DNA from: Eucalyptus grandis
Lineage: Eukaryota; Streptophyta; Magnoliopsida; Myrtales; Myrtaceae
Assembly: GCF_016545825.1 (NCBI RefSeq)
Contig: NC_052615.1
Location: 29,757,088-29,821,087 of the forward strand
Direction: 5' to 3'
DNA length: 64,000 nt
Below, in pieces: positions 12,141 to 24,778 of this stretch. Under the pieces are notes generated by a model. That model did no database searches. It saw nothing but the letters and a program-made list of their open reading frames with translations, and was not told where the DNA came from. Numbering within the stretch: position 1 is the first letter of the stretch; each line of letters begins with the position of its first letter. The position numbers and the translations under genes were made by a program.

Positions 12141-13680
12141 AGCACATAAACTACATAGTCAAGCAATTTATGATATTTCAACACCCCCTCATGTGCAAGT
12201 CTGTTTATGATAGTATGCCGTGATATCTTATGACATCCCCAACACGTCACTGCTAACATAATCATCCAATTATTTCCACTTTTTAAGCACGCGGAAGCAT
12301 TTTCAGACCAATAATAACCTAGAACATAGGAAACTCAAAGATTGCACGCGGAAACATAAACCAAGTTAACGCATTTCATTTTTTATTTATTTACTTTAGA
12401 TGACATGATTGAGTATACTGAGGATTTCAAAAAGGCCTGTCATCCCAAACTACATCACACATACACCAACGATATCATCTCGACCCTAGGATTGTCTATA
12501 CATGTCCAGCCATCTATCCTTCAACATTGGTACGCTCGAAAGTCATCGCCTGGATCCCAAAAATGTTTATTCACTTTCCTACCCTTGCCTCAGTCGATCA
12601 TACTATCACCATCTCAGTCGATCATACTATCACCATCGTCATCTCCATCCTCACCTGGACGTGGGATCAGTCCCACAAGTTGTTATTCACCAAGGAAAGT
12701 TTCCTTGACAAAGATCTTTCATCGAAGATGGCAGAGTTTCAATTTTATTTATTTTCAACGGGTCTTGTGTTGCTCTGCTAAGGAAGTAACTGATCTAAAC
12801 TACTGGCAAAAGTAAAGTACAAGAATAACATGAGAAAAATAAAGGTGCAATTGAATGTAAAAGTGCTATAATGAAAATATAACAACTTAAAATTGAATGA
12901 TCGTTTGTCAATTTGGCAAAAGGTCCTTTATAGTGGTGCCTTTCCGACTATTTATAGTATTACTCCAAAGGTAACTGCCGTTTTGCGATTACTATCTCGA
13001 CATCCATAATGTTCCAGAAGTTTCAGCTCTTTGTCGTTAATCGTCCTGCCTTGCTAATGTTTCCACTAGTATTGACTCTAGTAAAGCCCCTTTTCACATT
13101 GTTCAAGATCTTCATCTATCAACCGCTTGCATCCCGGCCATTCTTTATGGATTCCTGTGTTCTAGACTTGTTTTATTCTCTTCGGCTTCTAAAGCCCAAT
13201 AAGCTGATTTGGGTGCCAACTGCTGCCTTCCTACGCATGAGTAGATCGCCAAGAAACCCATGAGTACTAGGCTTGTCGGGGCTCCTATATTGACGGACAG
13301 TATCACTATGCACCGGATGAAAGTGACGTTTGGAAAATCCGGATTTACGAACTCGGAAAAATCCCAAGTGAGGTCCATTGGGACCCCTTAACTAATGGAG
13401 GAAGAGGCAAGAAGGATTAGCATATTTACTACTAATCTAAAAAAGGATTATCAACAACCAATGAGCCTAAACCTAGTAAGCAAAAAGTCCACTGGTCTAT
13501 ACTACATAAACCAATCACTATACTGACAAAGAAAGCTTCAGTGTAAAGCATAGGGAATCATTTCCAAATCAACTCACCTAAGAACCTTTTTCAAAAGCAG
13601 CATAGCAAATTAATAAGAAATGTAGCTTTTCTAAACAAAAATTCAAGTGGAATTTGAAAGTGCTAGGACCATATTTGATA
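12141..13680. other. Intergenic DNA between repeat copies
   Basis: A 27-bp-scale internal repeat (cagtcgatcatactatcacc twice, about 12590-12640) is visible. The open frames here are short and unrecognised. A segment around 12.9-13.1 kb vaguely resembles 50.9-51.1 kb in wording, which suggests shared repeat ancestry. Confidence 0.35.
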
Positions 13681-15870
13681 TGAATTCATGTTGCCACCAT
13701 CTTTCGACTCCCCAGGCATCTCACACCCATCCGGCATCGTGAGGATATCTGGAGGAACCGTGTTACATCCCTCAGGCATCTAGAGGAGCCCAATTACCCC
13801 TCTAGGTGCCCCTACCGCACCCCAAGGCATCGTCGTCCCGAGGGCTAATGGCATTCCCAAGTCACGCATTCATAGCATGGTATAGCAATTTTATAATTTA
13901 ATTGAAAAATACCATTGACTTTATTGCTACCAAAGAAACTCAAGTGTGAACCTAACAAATCTTCATCCACTTATAAACCACTAGACTAATATAAACTCAC
14001 TCATACACAATATCAAACAAGTTGCAAGAAGAATTCCATCCCAAAGTCCCCAGACTTGCCCTATAATGGCATTTCATACACCTTTAAAAATTACAGATGC
14101 TGTCTAAGTAAATGGGTTTCAAAAATTATGAAATTTTAGCATAGAATAGACAAGATCCAAAAGAACATTTTCTGTGAATGAACTGAAGTCGAATTCAGCT
14201 TATACAATACTATATTATTTATAGAATTCTGGACTAAAACAGTAGGGTATTCCTACACATAGCAGAACCAAAAAAGGAAATTGTTTAGCCAACTAAACAG
14301 TTTCGAAAAATCCTGGAAATTTTGTAAGTTGTATTTTAGGATGTACTCTACGACTTTCATGAAGGAAAGTCATTAAATTTCTTGACCAAAAATTCTGTCG
14401 AAAATGAAAATCAGGAAAAGGTCGGTTTCACGTCCGCAAAAACAGGTTATTCAACCGGTCATTTTTCAATTGTCATACGAATTCTGAAAAATCTGAATTT
14501 AAATTATGTCATAGAACAGCCAATAAGGGACAACTTTCGTGTAGGACGTCCCAAGAAACTCACATCACACAAGTCGGTACAATTAGCAAAACTGAGGCCG
14601 TACCAAGTCCAAACCTGACCTAGACGATATCCATGATTTTTGGCTCAAGTTTCCACATATCAAGCCTGAGTATGTACGAGATTCAATGGATAATACTGCC
14701 ATGACGCACGTACGGACCCAATGACTATGGATTCAAGCATTTTAGCTAGGTAGACCTTTTCGGAAACTTCCAACTAGACATGAGCATATACGGGGTTACA
14801 TAATTCGCGGAAATTCTAAGGAAACTCTCCTTGCAGAACGACAATCAATCGATAAAGGACAGAACGAAGGATATCTTCTTGTCTCGAATCCTAGAGGAAC
14901 TGCGGTCACAGTTCGGCAGGCTCCTGAGCTGTTGCTGTCCGAGCTGAGGCGACAGTGTGGCTGACGGGCGGCGATGTGAGCAGCTGAGTTGAGGGGGAAA
15001 AGGGCTGCCGGCGGTCGCCCTGGTTGAGCAACCGTGCACAACACAGAAGAACAAAGGGAATAAGGGGTGTGTTCTGGCGAAATGGCGTGGGCGGAGGTGA
15101 AACGAAGTGGAACCGAAAGAAACGGAGGGTTTTAACGGTGAAAGCAAAGAGGGGCGTGCGGCTCCGTTCTTCTCTCCTTCCACTCGCTTTACACCGTTTC
15201 ATTGCATGCTGAGGTGTCGCCGGTTGAAGGTTTTGGCTGAGGAGGGAAACGAAACGAAGCTTGGTCGTCGTTGTTGACTCCGTGAGGGAGACGTGCGCCA
15301 GCAGGGAAAACGGTAGGTGGCGCCTTGAGAAGAAGCCAGGTGGCTCGGGTTGACGTGGTGCGATCGACAGCTGAGGTGGCGGGGGTGCTGGCTTGGTGTC
15401 GTGGTGAGTCTGAGGTGGTTTGATGACGACGGGGACGGCAGAGGCGAGGCTCAATGGCGAGCTTGGCGACGTGATACAGTGGCTAGGCATGGTGACTTGT
15501 TCGGATGGAGGCTTAATGACATGGCATGATGATGAGGTGGCGGCGATGCATTGTGACACCGTCAACTTGGCGGAGCGAGGTGTCTTGATGGTGGCGAAGA
15601 CAAGTTGAGATGGCAAATTTTAAGGCGGTGCGAACGACATGGCCCAATGATGAGCTCGTTGACTGGCATGAACCGTTACACATTCAAGGCTTACTCTTTC
15701 ATCAAGTAAAAAATCCGGATGTCACATATATGGAATTTAACAAATGGGATGAACATACATGGAGAATTAATTAAGGCAAAGCCTCACTTTAATATACATG
15801 TGATCTTTTTCCACCTAATAACTTAAGCTCTAGGGTGTACATTCTAACTTGGTATCAAAACAATATTTGT
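13681..15870. mobile_element. LTR-retrotransposon-like debris, non-coding
   Basis: The wording of 13.7-14.8 kb and 15.6-15.9 kb is typical of plant LTR and leader sequence, and a degenerate primer-site-like ttggtatcaaaac lies at about 15850. The GC-rich 14.8-15.6 kb block is open for up to 236 codons on the minus strand. That translation is Ser/Pro/Thr-rich with no recognisable domain, and the plus strand is also largely open, so I read it as base composition rather than a gene. No gag or pol motifs are visible. Confidence 0.35.
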
Positions 15871-16321
15871 TATTTAAGGAAGCGCCCATCGAGTCTACTC
15901 AACGGTGATCATTATGTTGCCAGGCACAGCAGCCATGTTACTCACATTTCTCTGCCAAGTCCGCAGCTTAAATTGTTGTTCAAGACCATTCCATTACTCG
16001 TTTCAGAAAACAACCACCGCCACCAAACTCACTACCCTCAAATAAACTAAGGTCTTGAAATTCAGTTTGAACGGTTGTCGGAAGACGCCCTGTGCGTGGC
16101 CACGTCCAGGATCCACTAAGCTTGACGCCTTTGAGTGCTATTTTAACATTTTTAGTCGGCCAAAAAAATTATATTTGAATTTTTAATAAAAATTTAAAAC
16201 TAAATTAGTAAAACTGAAAAGTTTATAACTAAATTGGCATCCATATAATAAGTTTATGACTAATTCTAAATTCGAATGATAACATCGCTGGCCAATGTCT
16301 TCCAATGAGTGGAGTTCTATC

Positions 16322-16464
16322 CGATACGGACGGACTAGACAGCTTGCACGGACTAGACAGCTTGCGTGCATCCACGGATCCAAATTGGAGTTCAAATATA
16401 CCCACGTCGAGGGAAGGGGAAAAAAGAAATAGGTGAAAGCCCTTGTTTTTAAAGCTAAAAGACG

Positions 16465-16498
<34 letters not shown>

Positions 16499-16895
16499 AA
16501 AACCACCCAAGCAGGTCCCTCGGAGGGGTGACTTCGTTAATCGTCATCTGACCTTCGTCGCAACACCTATGGAACAGGTAAGTCTACGAGTGAACCAACG
16601 TCCCCCAAAAAAAAGGTGAAAACTGGAGACTTTCCAATAAAAGGCATCATCAAAAAAAGCTTGTTCTCACGCACGAACGGCCTGTGGTCAGCATTCATAT
16701 TAGCGACGAGAGATTATTGATTAGACCCTTTGTCGTCCCAACATTAATGCGTCGCAAACCTATGGTTGTCATTCTTTTAGGCGGTCCAAACCACCGCTAG
16801 AGGTAATTTCTTCTTTATGGTCAATAATTGCCACCCCCATTTTCATGCTAAAAACTTAATTAATGACCTAATCTTATGTACCCGCACCGTGTGGC
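16322..16895 (+). repeat. Dispersed direct repeat, copy 2
   Basis: The second copy of the repeat at 11601-12140. It differs by a ~30-nt poly-A expansion at about 16467-16496, where copy 1 has a mixed sequence, and by a short internal duplication of cggactagacagcttgc near 16330-16365. Landmarks are gcatccacgga, aacacctatggaacagg, gattagaccctttg and aggtaatttcttc. Confidence 0.7.
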
Positions 16896-18651
16896 CTCCC
16901 ATGCAAAAATAACGAGGACGAATAATTCCAATTTTCCCGAGGAGCAATTACTGTGAACTTTGACTTTCGCGCGTGAAATAATTCTAAAAAGCTTAGGACG
17001 AGTCAATTGGTTTTAAAAAAAAAGGACCATACTAAAAAGCCAGCAAAACCTAGGTGTGCTTTCTAAGCCCCTTCCCAACGCTTCACATTCAAAGGCCATT
17101 ATCAAATAATTGCGATCGAAAGTCTAAATCGTTGCCCGCTCAACCACTGACTAAACTTTCCTTGGGATGTCATTTCTAGGGTTCTCGTCCAATTAGGAAT
17201 CGAGTCTCGTGGGTTTGGTATGTGCCAACGAGAAAAGTCCTATCAACTCAAAAGTCTAGTCTTGGCCTTTTTTCCCCACCTTTTTGTGTAGAGTTTTTTG
17301 CTTCGAAGGCAAAGACAAGGTATTCAACAACTATCACCAAATCGAAAGGGTTGGTTACATGCGTTGCTCATACCCGCAACCAATGCTCGAACTAGGTTAA
17401 TTAGGGCCGGGTTTTGCTGACACCGAAGTCCAATCATGAGCCTTTAAACTCAATAAACTTACGTAAATTTAAGCGCTTACGTGCTTTGTGCAAGCATGTA
17501 GTCGGTGCATAATGCATGCGATTGCGGTACTGAATTTAGAGCCATCTAATATTATCTTGGACTTCGGCCCAAATATGGAGAACCATCTTTATGCGCAAGA
17601 CATCTAGAGTGACTTCATCTATACTTCATCCTTAATCGAAGTCTAGGTTTTTGTCCCTTTGGATGTTAGCGTGTGATGGACTTGAGGCCCATTGGACTTT
17701 GATGTGGTTATGGAATAATTTGATGGGTTCGACTGCTGGGCTTATCAATGGCCCAATCAGAATTAATGTCATCAAGCTCTTCGTTCACGAGCCATTACTA
17801 GCCTTATGGGCCTATGAAGCCCTCTAATTATTTGGTCCATATGACTCTACCTAAATTTGATCAATTGGGTTTGTGCAAGCTCATCTCGGATGACAGGAAA
17901 GAGCAAACTTTGACATGTGAACGCACCATTCCTATTTGCTCCCAAAAAAAAAAAAAAAAAAAAAACGTACCAATCCTCGGCCCACAAAGCCTGGGACCAT
18001 TTTCTAATGCATTTACCCCACTGATCCCGGGCGAGTCTTCGTAAGGCAATTGTCACTGCTTATGAACCCGCCATATAAGGCTCGAGAAATCAAATTTAAA
18101 TTTGATGGTGTCCCCATTCTTTGATCTCAGCAGTGAATGATTGTTAATCCAAAACCGGCCCTAGAGAACTCGTACATATGTATGTATGACTTCCTTCATG
18201 AAGCCGACCGTTTACGACACCGTGCCCCTGAATTGTTATACGTGTATATATGTAATGCATGACTTCCTGCCATATGATGCTACTATACTTGTGAGAAACC
18301 ACTTTCCACCGGTTTAAAAGTTCTAAAATTTTTAGATTAAAGCATGTTTTTGATGTGGTGATGAACTGATGATCTATCATTATGTGAATCGTTCCCTCTA
18401 GATTTATTAGAGGGATGGGATTAAGAAAAGAAAAATCTTTGAAATGGCAATACGGACCTCCTTGCAAAATATGCTTAGAAGGTCTTCCCTGAACTTGATC
18501 TCATTGCAATTGTATATTAGGCTTTGCTTCTTTTTTATGAAGATCAAAATATGTGCAAAATATTTAAAGTTGAAATTAAGTACCGCCAATTATTAATGCT
18601 GGAGGTGAAAACATAAAATTTACAAGAGTCAAACTTTGAATATCGAAAAGT
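16896..18651. other. Intergenic DNA
   Basis: No gene is supported. A ~21-nt poly-A run lies at about 17944-17964. Short open frames around it have no recognisable family. Confidence 0.45.
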
Positions 18652-18661
18652 ATTGATTTCT

Positions 18662-18723
18662 CGAGAGTGAGTGTTAGAGTAGGATTAGAGTAGGACCGAT
18701 CAAAAAAAAAAAAAAAAAAAAAA
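18662..18723 (+). mobile_element. 5'-truncated copy of the SINE at 2192
   Basis: Only the 3' tail of the SINE is present (gtgttagagtaggattagag and onward), followed by a ~23-nt A tail. It is bracketed by a 10-bp direct repeat, attgatttct, at 18652-18661 and 18724-18733. The match to the tail of the element at 2192-2390 plus the flanking duplication supports insertion of a truncated reverse transcript rather than later deletion. Confidence 0.75.
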
Positions 18724-19079
18724 ATTGATTTCTAAAAAAGGTGAAATTTCATATATTACTTTTTTAGCTTTTTAAACAACAAAACTTTGGAAATTTTGAT
18801 GCCCATTAAAATAATTTTCTACTCAATCAATGGTGGAATCCATTCCTTGCCCAGCACATTAAATAAAAACATTTTTTTATTGAATCAACCAGGTGACAAC
18901 TAATTTGTAATGCCAAACCAGATTACCATAGTTAAGTTCAAAATATTTTAATTTTAATCACTTAGTGGAGTTCTTTCGATTACTATTGCTATAAGGTTTT
19001 AGAACCTACTTAGTTCTACACGAGTTGAATAAGATTCTAAGAGTCGACGATGAGAATTCACCCTCAACAAACAAATTTT

Positions 19080-19600
19080 GGCACTATTTAGCCTCTTGAG
19101 CACGGAGATGCACATGTGAATTGTGCTAAAAAATCTTACATCAGAAAATTGGTGTGGTATAAATCAATTAGTATATCCTAATTGGCAAATAACTCATTAA
19201 TTTAAACTTTTGAGTGAATATGAATCGAACTGAATGTATTAACGATTTCAGACTTTGGGATCTCACCTAGTGTTGGCACCCTTCCAATAAATGATATCGG
19301 AGTCAATGATTGATTGGTGGCCCACTCAATGTATCAATATTTGGTGAATGTCTCAAGAACAGAATTTTGTAATCCGAAACCCTAGAGTGAAAGTAGGCGT
19401 TGTGGTGGCATCTCAAGGCAGGAATACAAAGTGGAAGGCAAACCTAATTTTGAACTTACGCATGAGGAAAAAATTGTTATGATGTATATATAACTTGTGC
19501 GAGATGCATGTGTAAATTAGGTTAAAAAGTTTCGCTTGGAAAATTTAATATGGTGTGGATCAGTCAGGTTTGAACTTGCTGTCTCTTTTAGCAATCTCTC
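19080..19600 (+). mobile_element. TRIM-like mini-retrotransposon relic
   Basis: Two diverged direct repeats, about 19100-19190 (gagatgcacatgtgaattg, then aaaattggtgtggtataaa) and 19495-19565 (gagatgcatgtgtaaatta, then aaaatttaatatggtgtgg), flank a ~300-bp non-coding middle. After the first repeat, aaatgatatcggagtc at about 19291 resembles a decayed Met-tRNA primer-binding site. This small LTR-PBS-LTR layout without coding sequence fits terminal-repeat retrotransposons in miniature. The boundaries are uncertain. Confidence 0.4.
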
Positions 19601-22600
19601 CGACGAAGTTGTTGTGCTTCTCTTGCGCATTCCCACCATTAAGCATTTTATTAAGTGATAAAACCACACGCTCACGTCTAAACAAAGACCATGCTCATTT
19701 TATTATCTGACTATGTTGATGCTGTCCCCCCCATTTATTATACCATTGGAAATGACCTATTGAATTAAATCAAACGAAAATCCCCGACATCCCACATGCC
19801 AAAATGACCCCATCCTCTGACTTATGTCGATGCCAATGTCTTTTTAACGTCTTCTGAGTACGAAAGTCTCGTAATTTGCACAGGGCTTCCCTCTTGCGTG
19901 GGTCCCAAATTAACTGCTACTTAGCTGTAGATTTATAATAAATTTCTTTTATTATATCTCAACCGCAAAGGGCGTGGCCTAATTAGTCAGCAAGAAGATA
20001 GGTCCACTTAAAAGAAAGCTTCTCAAGCTAGCTAGGTAGTTGCTCATCACAGACTTGCGTAGTACAGAGTATAAAAATATAGAAAGCTTAGACGATTTGA
20101 TAATTTTCTATGATGATGCTTTATGATTTGCATACCCTTTTGATGAAACAGAAAAAAAAAAAAATAGCGTTTGTGTAATGATTTTGTGGTTATGTGGCCC
20201 AGATTGAGTAAATAACATAAGTTGACGCAAGTATATATTTTACTTTGTTAGGGTGTGATTAAGACGTACACACCTAATATTGCACCTTCGTTTTCTCTTG
20301 GGTGCTCGATATATTAAGCAGCATGAACGACCGAAAGGCATCAAACTCCTCCCATTTAAAGAATTGGAAAAATGTTGACCAATGATGAGGGCTTGGAAAA
20401 AGAACATCCCTAACTAAAGACAAAGTAGAAGATTAAAGTGAAAACGTGCACCAGGTTGGCAAGGGTGATTAGTTATGGATGATCAAACGATCGCGGATCC
20501 AAAGGATGTACTTTGCAGAGACGGCAGGATTTGGTCCGCCTGCAATTCTTTACTTACAAAGAAAGAAAAGGGAAGATTGATGAGGATTCATCTCTTCCAC
20601 TTACGTCTCTAGACAAAGAGATCTCTGCTAGAATCACGGTTGCTTTGTTAATGGACCGGATTAAGAAACTATTCTATCCTTATCGATAAAACCCTATAAC
20701 CGCACCCCGGGGGGATGGTTTGTGGCAGCGGCGATGGCCCCAGCAACAACAGCTGTGGCGACCCGTGGCCGGCTAGGGCATAGGAGATGATGGAAGGGCC
20801 ATGGGGTTCGTTAGTTAAATTCACGTGAAGATGATACATGAGCGTGTAAACACAGCAGCAGAAGTCGCATCAGAGAATTGCCTCCAAACCGGTTGAAAGC
20901 AAGCAATTACGGTTCACGATTTCTCTCAATCCAACCTCGGTGGTGACGGCATGTGTTTTCCCACTGCTCAAGTCATACGTGATTTACGTGTCAACGATAT
21001 AATAATGGTGGTGGGCATGTGGAGTTCTGTTGATCCGCACCATCTGACGCGAACAAAACGAGGATATACAGTGAGTAATTCCAATAAAAGACCTGTTTAA
21101 TGAGTGATGAGCTATTTTGGGGCCATTTTGTCTGGAAACCACGTTCTTCTCTTTTTAGTAAGTAAAGCTAAACATCCCCAGCAGGCTTTTCTTACATGCT
21201 ACACTGTTCAATCGTCTAAATTAGCCAAACGTGCTGCGCAATCAGTCTTGCAGCGACGTGGGATTTCGCCAAAATGACATCGATATTTGTTGCGTGCTTA
21301 TTCTCTGAGTTATCAGTGATACTTGGATTGTAATTTGGATGTAGGGTTTTATCGTTATTTCTTTATCCGTGGTAGATTCTCAGTTGATAATAATTCAGAT
21401 AAGGCCCGTGTGCGCTGCCTCCGCTTCAGCTCGTATTCCTTTGGTTTTCATCATTAATTTTACTAGTTTCATTCGCAAACCGCTAGCATCGACTTTGAAT
21501 TCAAGGGCACAGGATGGTAAAAAGGAGGGTCACTTGTAATCTCTCATTGTCGATTTGCAGATTTTGGATTGCTCTCTCAACCCCTCTCCCCCTTAGCCTT
21601 GAGGAGTTGAGAACTACAAAACGAGGAGGAAGCTGCACATACATACGTATGCAAAAAACCAAACTGAGCAAGCCTACCTCATTATAACTTTCTGCAACCT
21701 TTTAGGGTTAGTTTTCATCTCTCTTTTCTTCCTCCGCATATCTGTGTAATGTACAAGTATACAGAAAGAACGTGCCACGAGCAACGATTAATGATTCGAT
21801 TAATGATTAGTCTTCGATTCTCCTAGACTAGACGAAAGGAATACAAGGAAAAAGACAAGGCCGATATGCGTATACGTGGTCCAAAAACTCCTAGTCACTT
21901 CGCGACTGCAACCCCCACTATAACGTGCCCTCACATGTCCAAAATCAAGCTCCCCCTAAAGAACCCATCTTTGCATTATTAATTCTCTGCTCTTCAACTT
22001 GCTCCTAGGGTTTCTTCTTTGTTTCTGGGAGACAGTTTCTGACAAGTAAATGCTGGATGAATAATTTTTCACGTGTAGTTCAAGGCAATTGCCTAGCGAG
22101 ACAGGTTGGTCTCGGTTTGTCTTCTTTTTCTACAGTGGCTAGGACATGAACAGAATGAAAAAACACAATCGTTGGCAGTAAAAAAGGATTTGTTTATAGG
22201 GTTCTTGTAGCTAAACATGGTGGTAAAGAGGAGCCAAGCTCTGAAAAGATTGAATAATTTAAAGGTTAAAAATCTTTAAGAGCGATATCTTTCTGCTGTT
22301 ATGGATTTTGAGTGCAGTGCGCTTGGGATGAAGAGAAAACCTAGCTGGATTTCACCTGTTAATTAAGTTAACCTGCCTCTAACGTGAGGAAATGACAGCA
22401 AGAATTTGCAGAATTTCGTACTCTCAAGTGGGTTTTTTTTATCTTTTTCAATTTTCCGGGGTGAACTTTTGGATTCGCACTGTGAAAATTTGGTAGCCTT
22501 CTTTGAGCTTTTTCTGAATCGTTTGGCTGGATGATTCGTCCTTATCATGGGGCGAAGCAAAGACAAACGTGAGCAATGTGCAGGAGGTTATGACGTGGAA

Positions 22601-22808
22601 AAGAAAAGGTTAAACCACGTGCAAAGGAAAAATCGAGAGCCAGAAAATGCCGCGAGACCATAGAGAAAAAGAAAATAACCCTTTTTTTTTCTTTTTTTCG
22701 GTCGGTGAACCCTTTGTTCTATCGAATAGAATTTTCCTTTCTCTACCCTTCATACTAGGTCGACTACTCAAAATTAAAGAAGTCATGAGCATTATTTCTT
22801 ATATATGA
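19601..22808. other. Intergenic DNA, partly leader-like
   Basis: No coding gene is supported. 20.7-20.8 kb has a short GC-rich patch. 21.5-22.4 kb looks like plant promoter and leader sequence (CT-rich stretches, gcttctctttgtttctggg-like wording) but is not followed by a recognisable open frame. It could belong to a non-coding transcript. Confidence 0.4.
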
Positions 22809-22816
22809 TTCAAATA

Positions 22817-23167
22817 GGGTTAATATAACCAAAAACCCTAAACTAGTCTACATGTAATAAATTTATCTTAAATTAATTTTTTCACCTTTAAAAACTCCAA
22901 ACTGATACACTTGTGATAAAATTATCTCAAACTAATATTTTAACCATCAAAAATTTACCATTTAGTTAAATTGAATTAGTACCACAAAATACCACAAACG
23001 AATACATCTATGACCAACATAAGGTAAAATTCCAAATTGGTACGTTCATCAACTGTCACATGTCATCAAACTCAATAATTTAATAATAAAATTTCATAAA
23101 AACTAACTAACAGAGAGTAAATTTATTATAGGTGTAGCAGTTTGAAGTTTTTCATGGTATTAACCTT
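22817..23167. mobile_element. TIR element, MITE-like, with 8-bp direct repeat
   Basis: The left end gggttaatataaccaaaaac and the reverse complement of the right end (aaggttaataccatgaaaaac) are imperfect inverted repeats that continue for ~50 bp, including aataaattta in both. The element is flanked by ttcaaata at 22809-22816 and 23168-23175. It is AT-rich and has no coding capacity. An 8-bp duplication suits hAT-type or short Mutator-type insertion. The internal wording resembles the TIR elements inside the array at 46.9-49.8 kb. Confidence 0.6.
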
Positions 23168-23175
23168 TTCAAATA

Positions 23176-24734
23176 TGAACATGTTTCTTGTTGAAAATCG
23201 CCCCTCAAAAGCACTTAATAAATAGCATTAATTTACTTTCAAATTTGCATTTTTACTTATGAAAATATTCAATTTCTTTAATGTGCATTAAGAATTGTTC
23301 TTTCTATTTTTCCATTATTATCAAGTGCCATTAGGACTCTTGTAGTCGAATGCAAAAATGTCAATATATCCAGCCACACCTAGAAAACACGCTACAAGCC
23401 ACTTCGACTATGTGAAAGTCCAACCCTCGACACCATTTCTCATCAATTCCATTGAATAAACAATTTAGTCCGTATATAATTCAATTAGAGCCTAGAGGTT
23501 TGTATAAGATTGTGTTCTCACACAACACACTTGAAAAATTTAATTGCACGAAACAATTTCGCTTCTTTATTCAAGGGGAAAAAGAAGGTTACTCCCATCG
23601 GAAAGAAAAAAATGAATATCATTTCACTAGATAGTGTATGCTTATTACGTGCGCATCACATGGATGAATTTCCTTTTTCTTTTTGGCAAAGACAACTAGA
23701 ACATTGCATTTCTTTCTATTTTATATCAAAAACAAAACGAAATTTGGGAATTTTATCTTGGATAGCACAACATCATCGGAAAGAAAAAAAAGGGGGAAAG
23801 ATGAAAAGGGGCTAAGGACATGAGTAGAGGTGAGAGAATAAAAATGATTGGGATTCGGATTGGGACTTCTAGGCATCGGAGGACTCGGTGACAGAGGATG
23901 AGACAAGAGGGAGTGGCGAGAAAGAAGTGATCGAGCAACTGGGGGTGGGGGTGGGGTGGTGGTGGTGGTGGTGACCACTGACCACTGAGAGCTCCGCTTG
24001 TTGCGGTCGGGGCAGAGGACGGGTGGGCCACCCCGTGCCGCGGCCGCATTCGGACACATGTCAGAGCCAAGCTCAGCTCCCAGCCCAACCCCATCTACCC
24101 ATGTCGATCGTCCCATCGAGGAGCCACAATTTTCCACAACATCACGACGAATTGCTTGTCACAAAAGTCGGTCAAAACTCATCAAGTCGTGTCGCTTTCA
24201 GATCGATGAGTACTTGTCCTAGCAGATTAGCATTAGATTGGAGCTTTCATGGCGAAAACCAACCTATCCCGATGTTTCACCATGAGAAGAGAGGGCAAAC
24301 ATAGTAATCTTCGCATGATCGGAAGATGGAAACATTACTCAGATTAATAACAAAGGACATTAAAATTAAGATGTCAGAAGGCATTGAAAATGTTACATCA
24401 GACACATTGATTCTGGCTCAGAGCCTGCCACGCCGTGCGGTTCGGTTCATGTGACTCCGGACTTTGCCCCAGTCTTCATGCCGGGCTGGTTGTCAAGGCT
24501 CAACCCATCTGGCCGACACTCTCTGTCCTCTCTCTCTTGAATTCCATGGGGAGAGTTATATCGAGTGAATGATTGATTTGCCTGATGCGACTGTCCATGA
24601 TTGAAAACCTATTTCCTTAACATCGTAAGAATTATTTCTTCGTTTTGAACAGCTCACTTGCCATTCTTTCTTTTTCTGTTTGGAGTGTGCGTTTGAAGTC
24701 CTTTGCACACAAATCTCACGCCTCATAACAAGAG

Positions 24735-24778
<44 letters not shown>

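Noticed and set aside
23721..24304. Overlapping frames in a GC-rich patch with His and Pro runs
   Set aside because: His runs come from GGT/CCA repeats. Both strands are open and no family signature is present.
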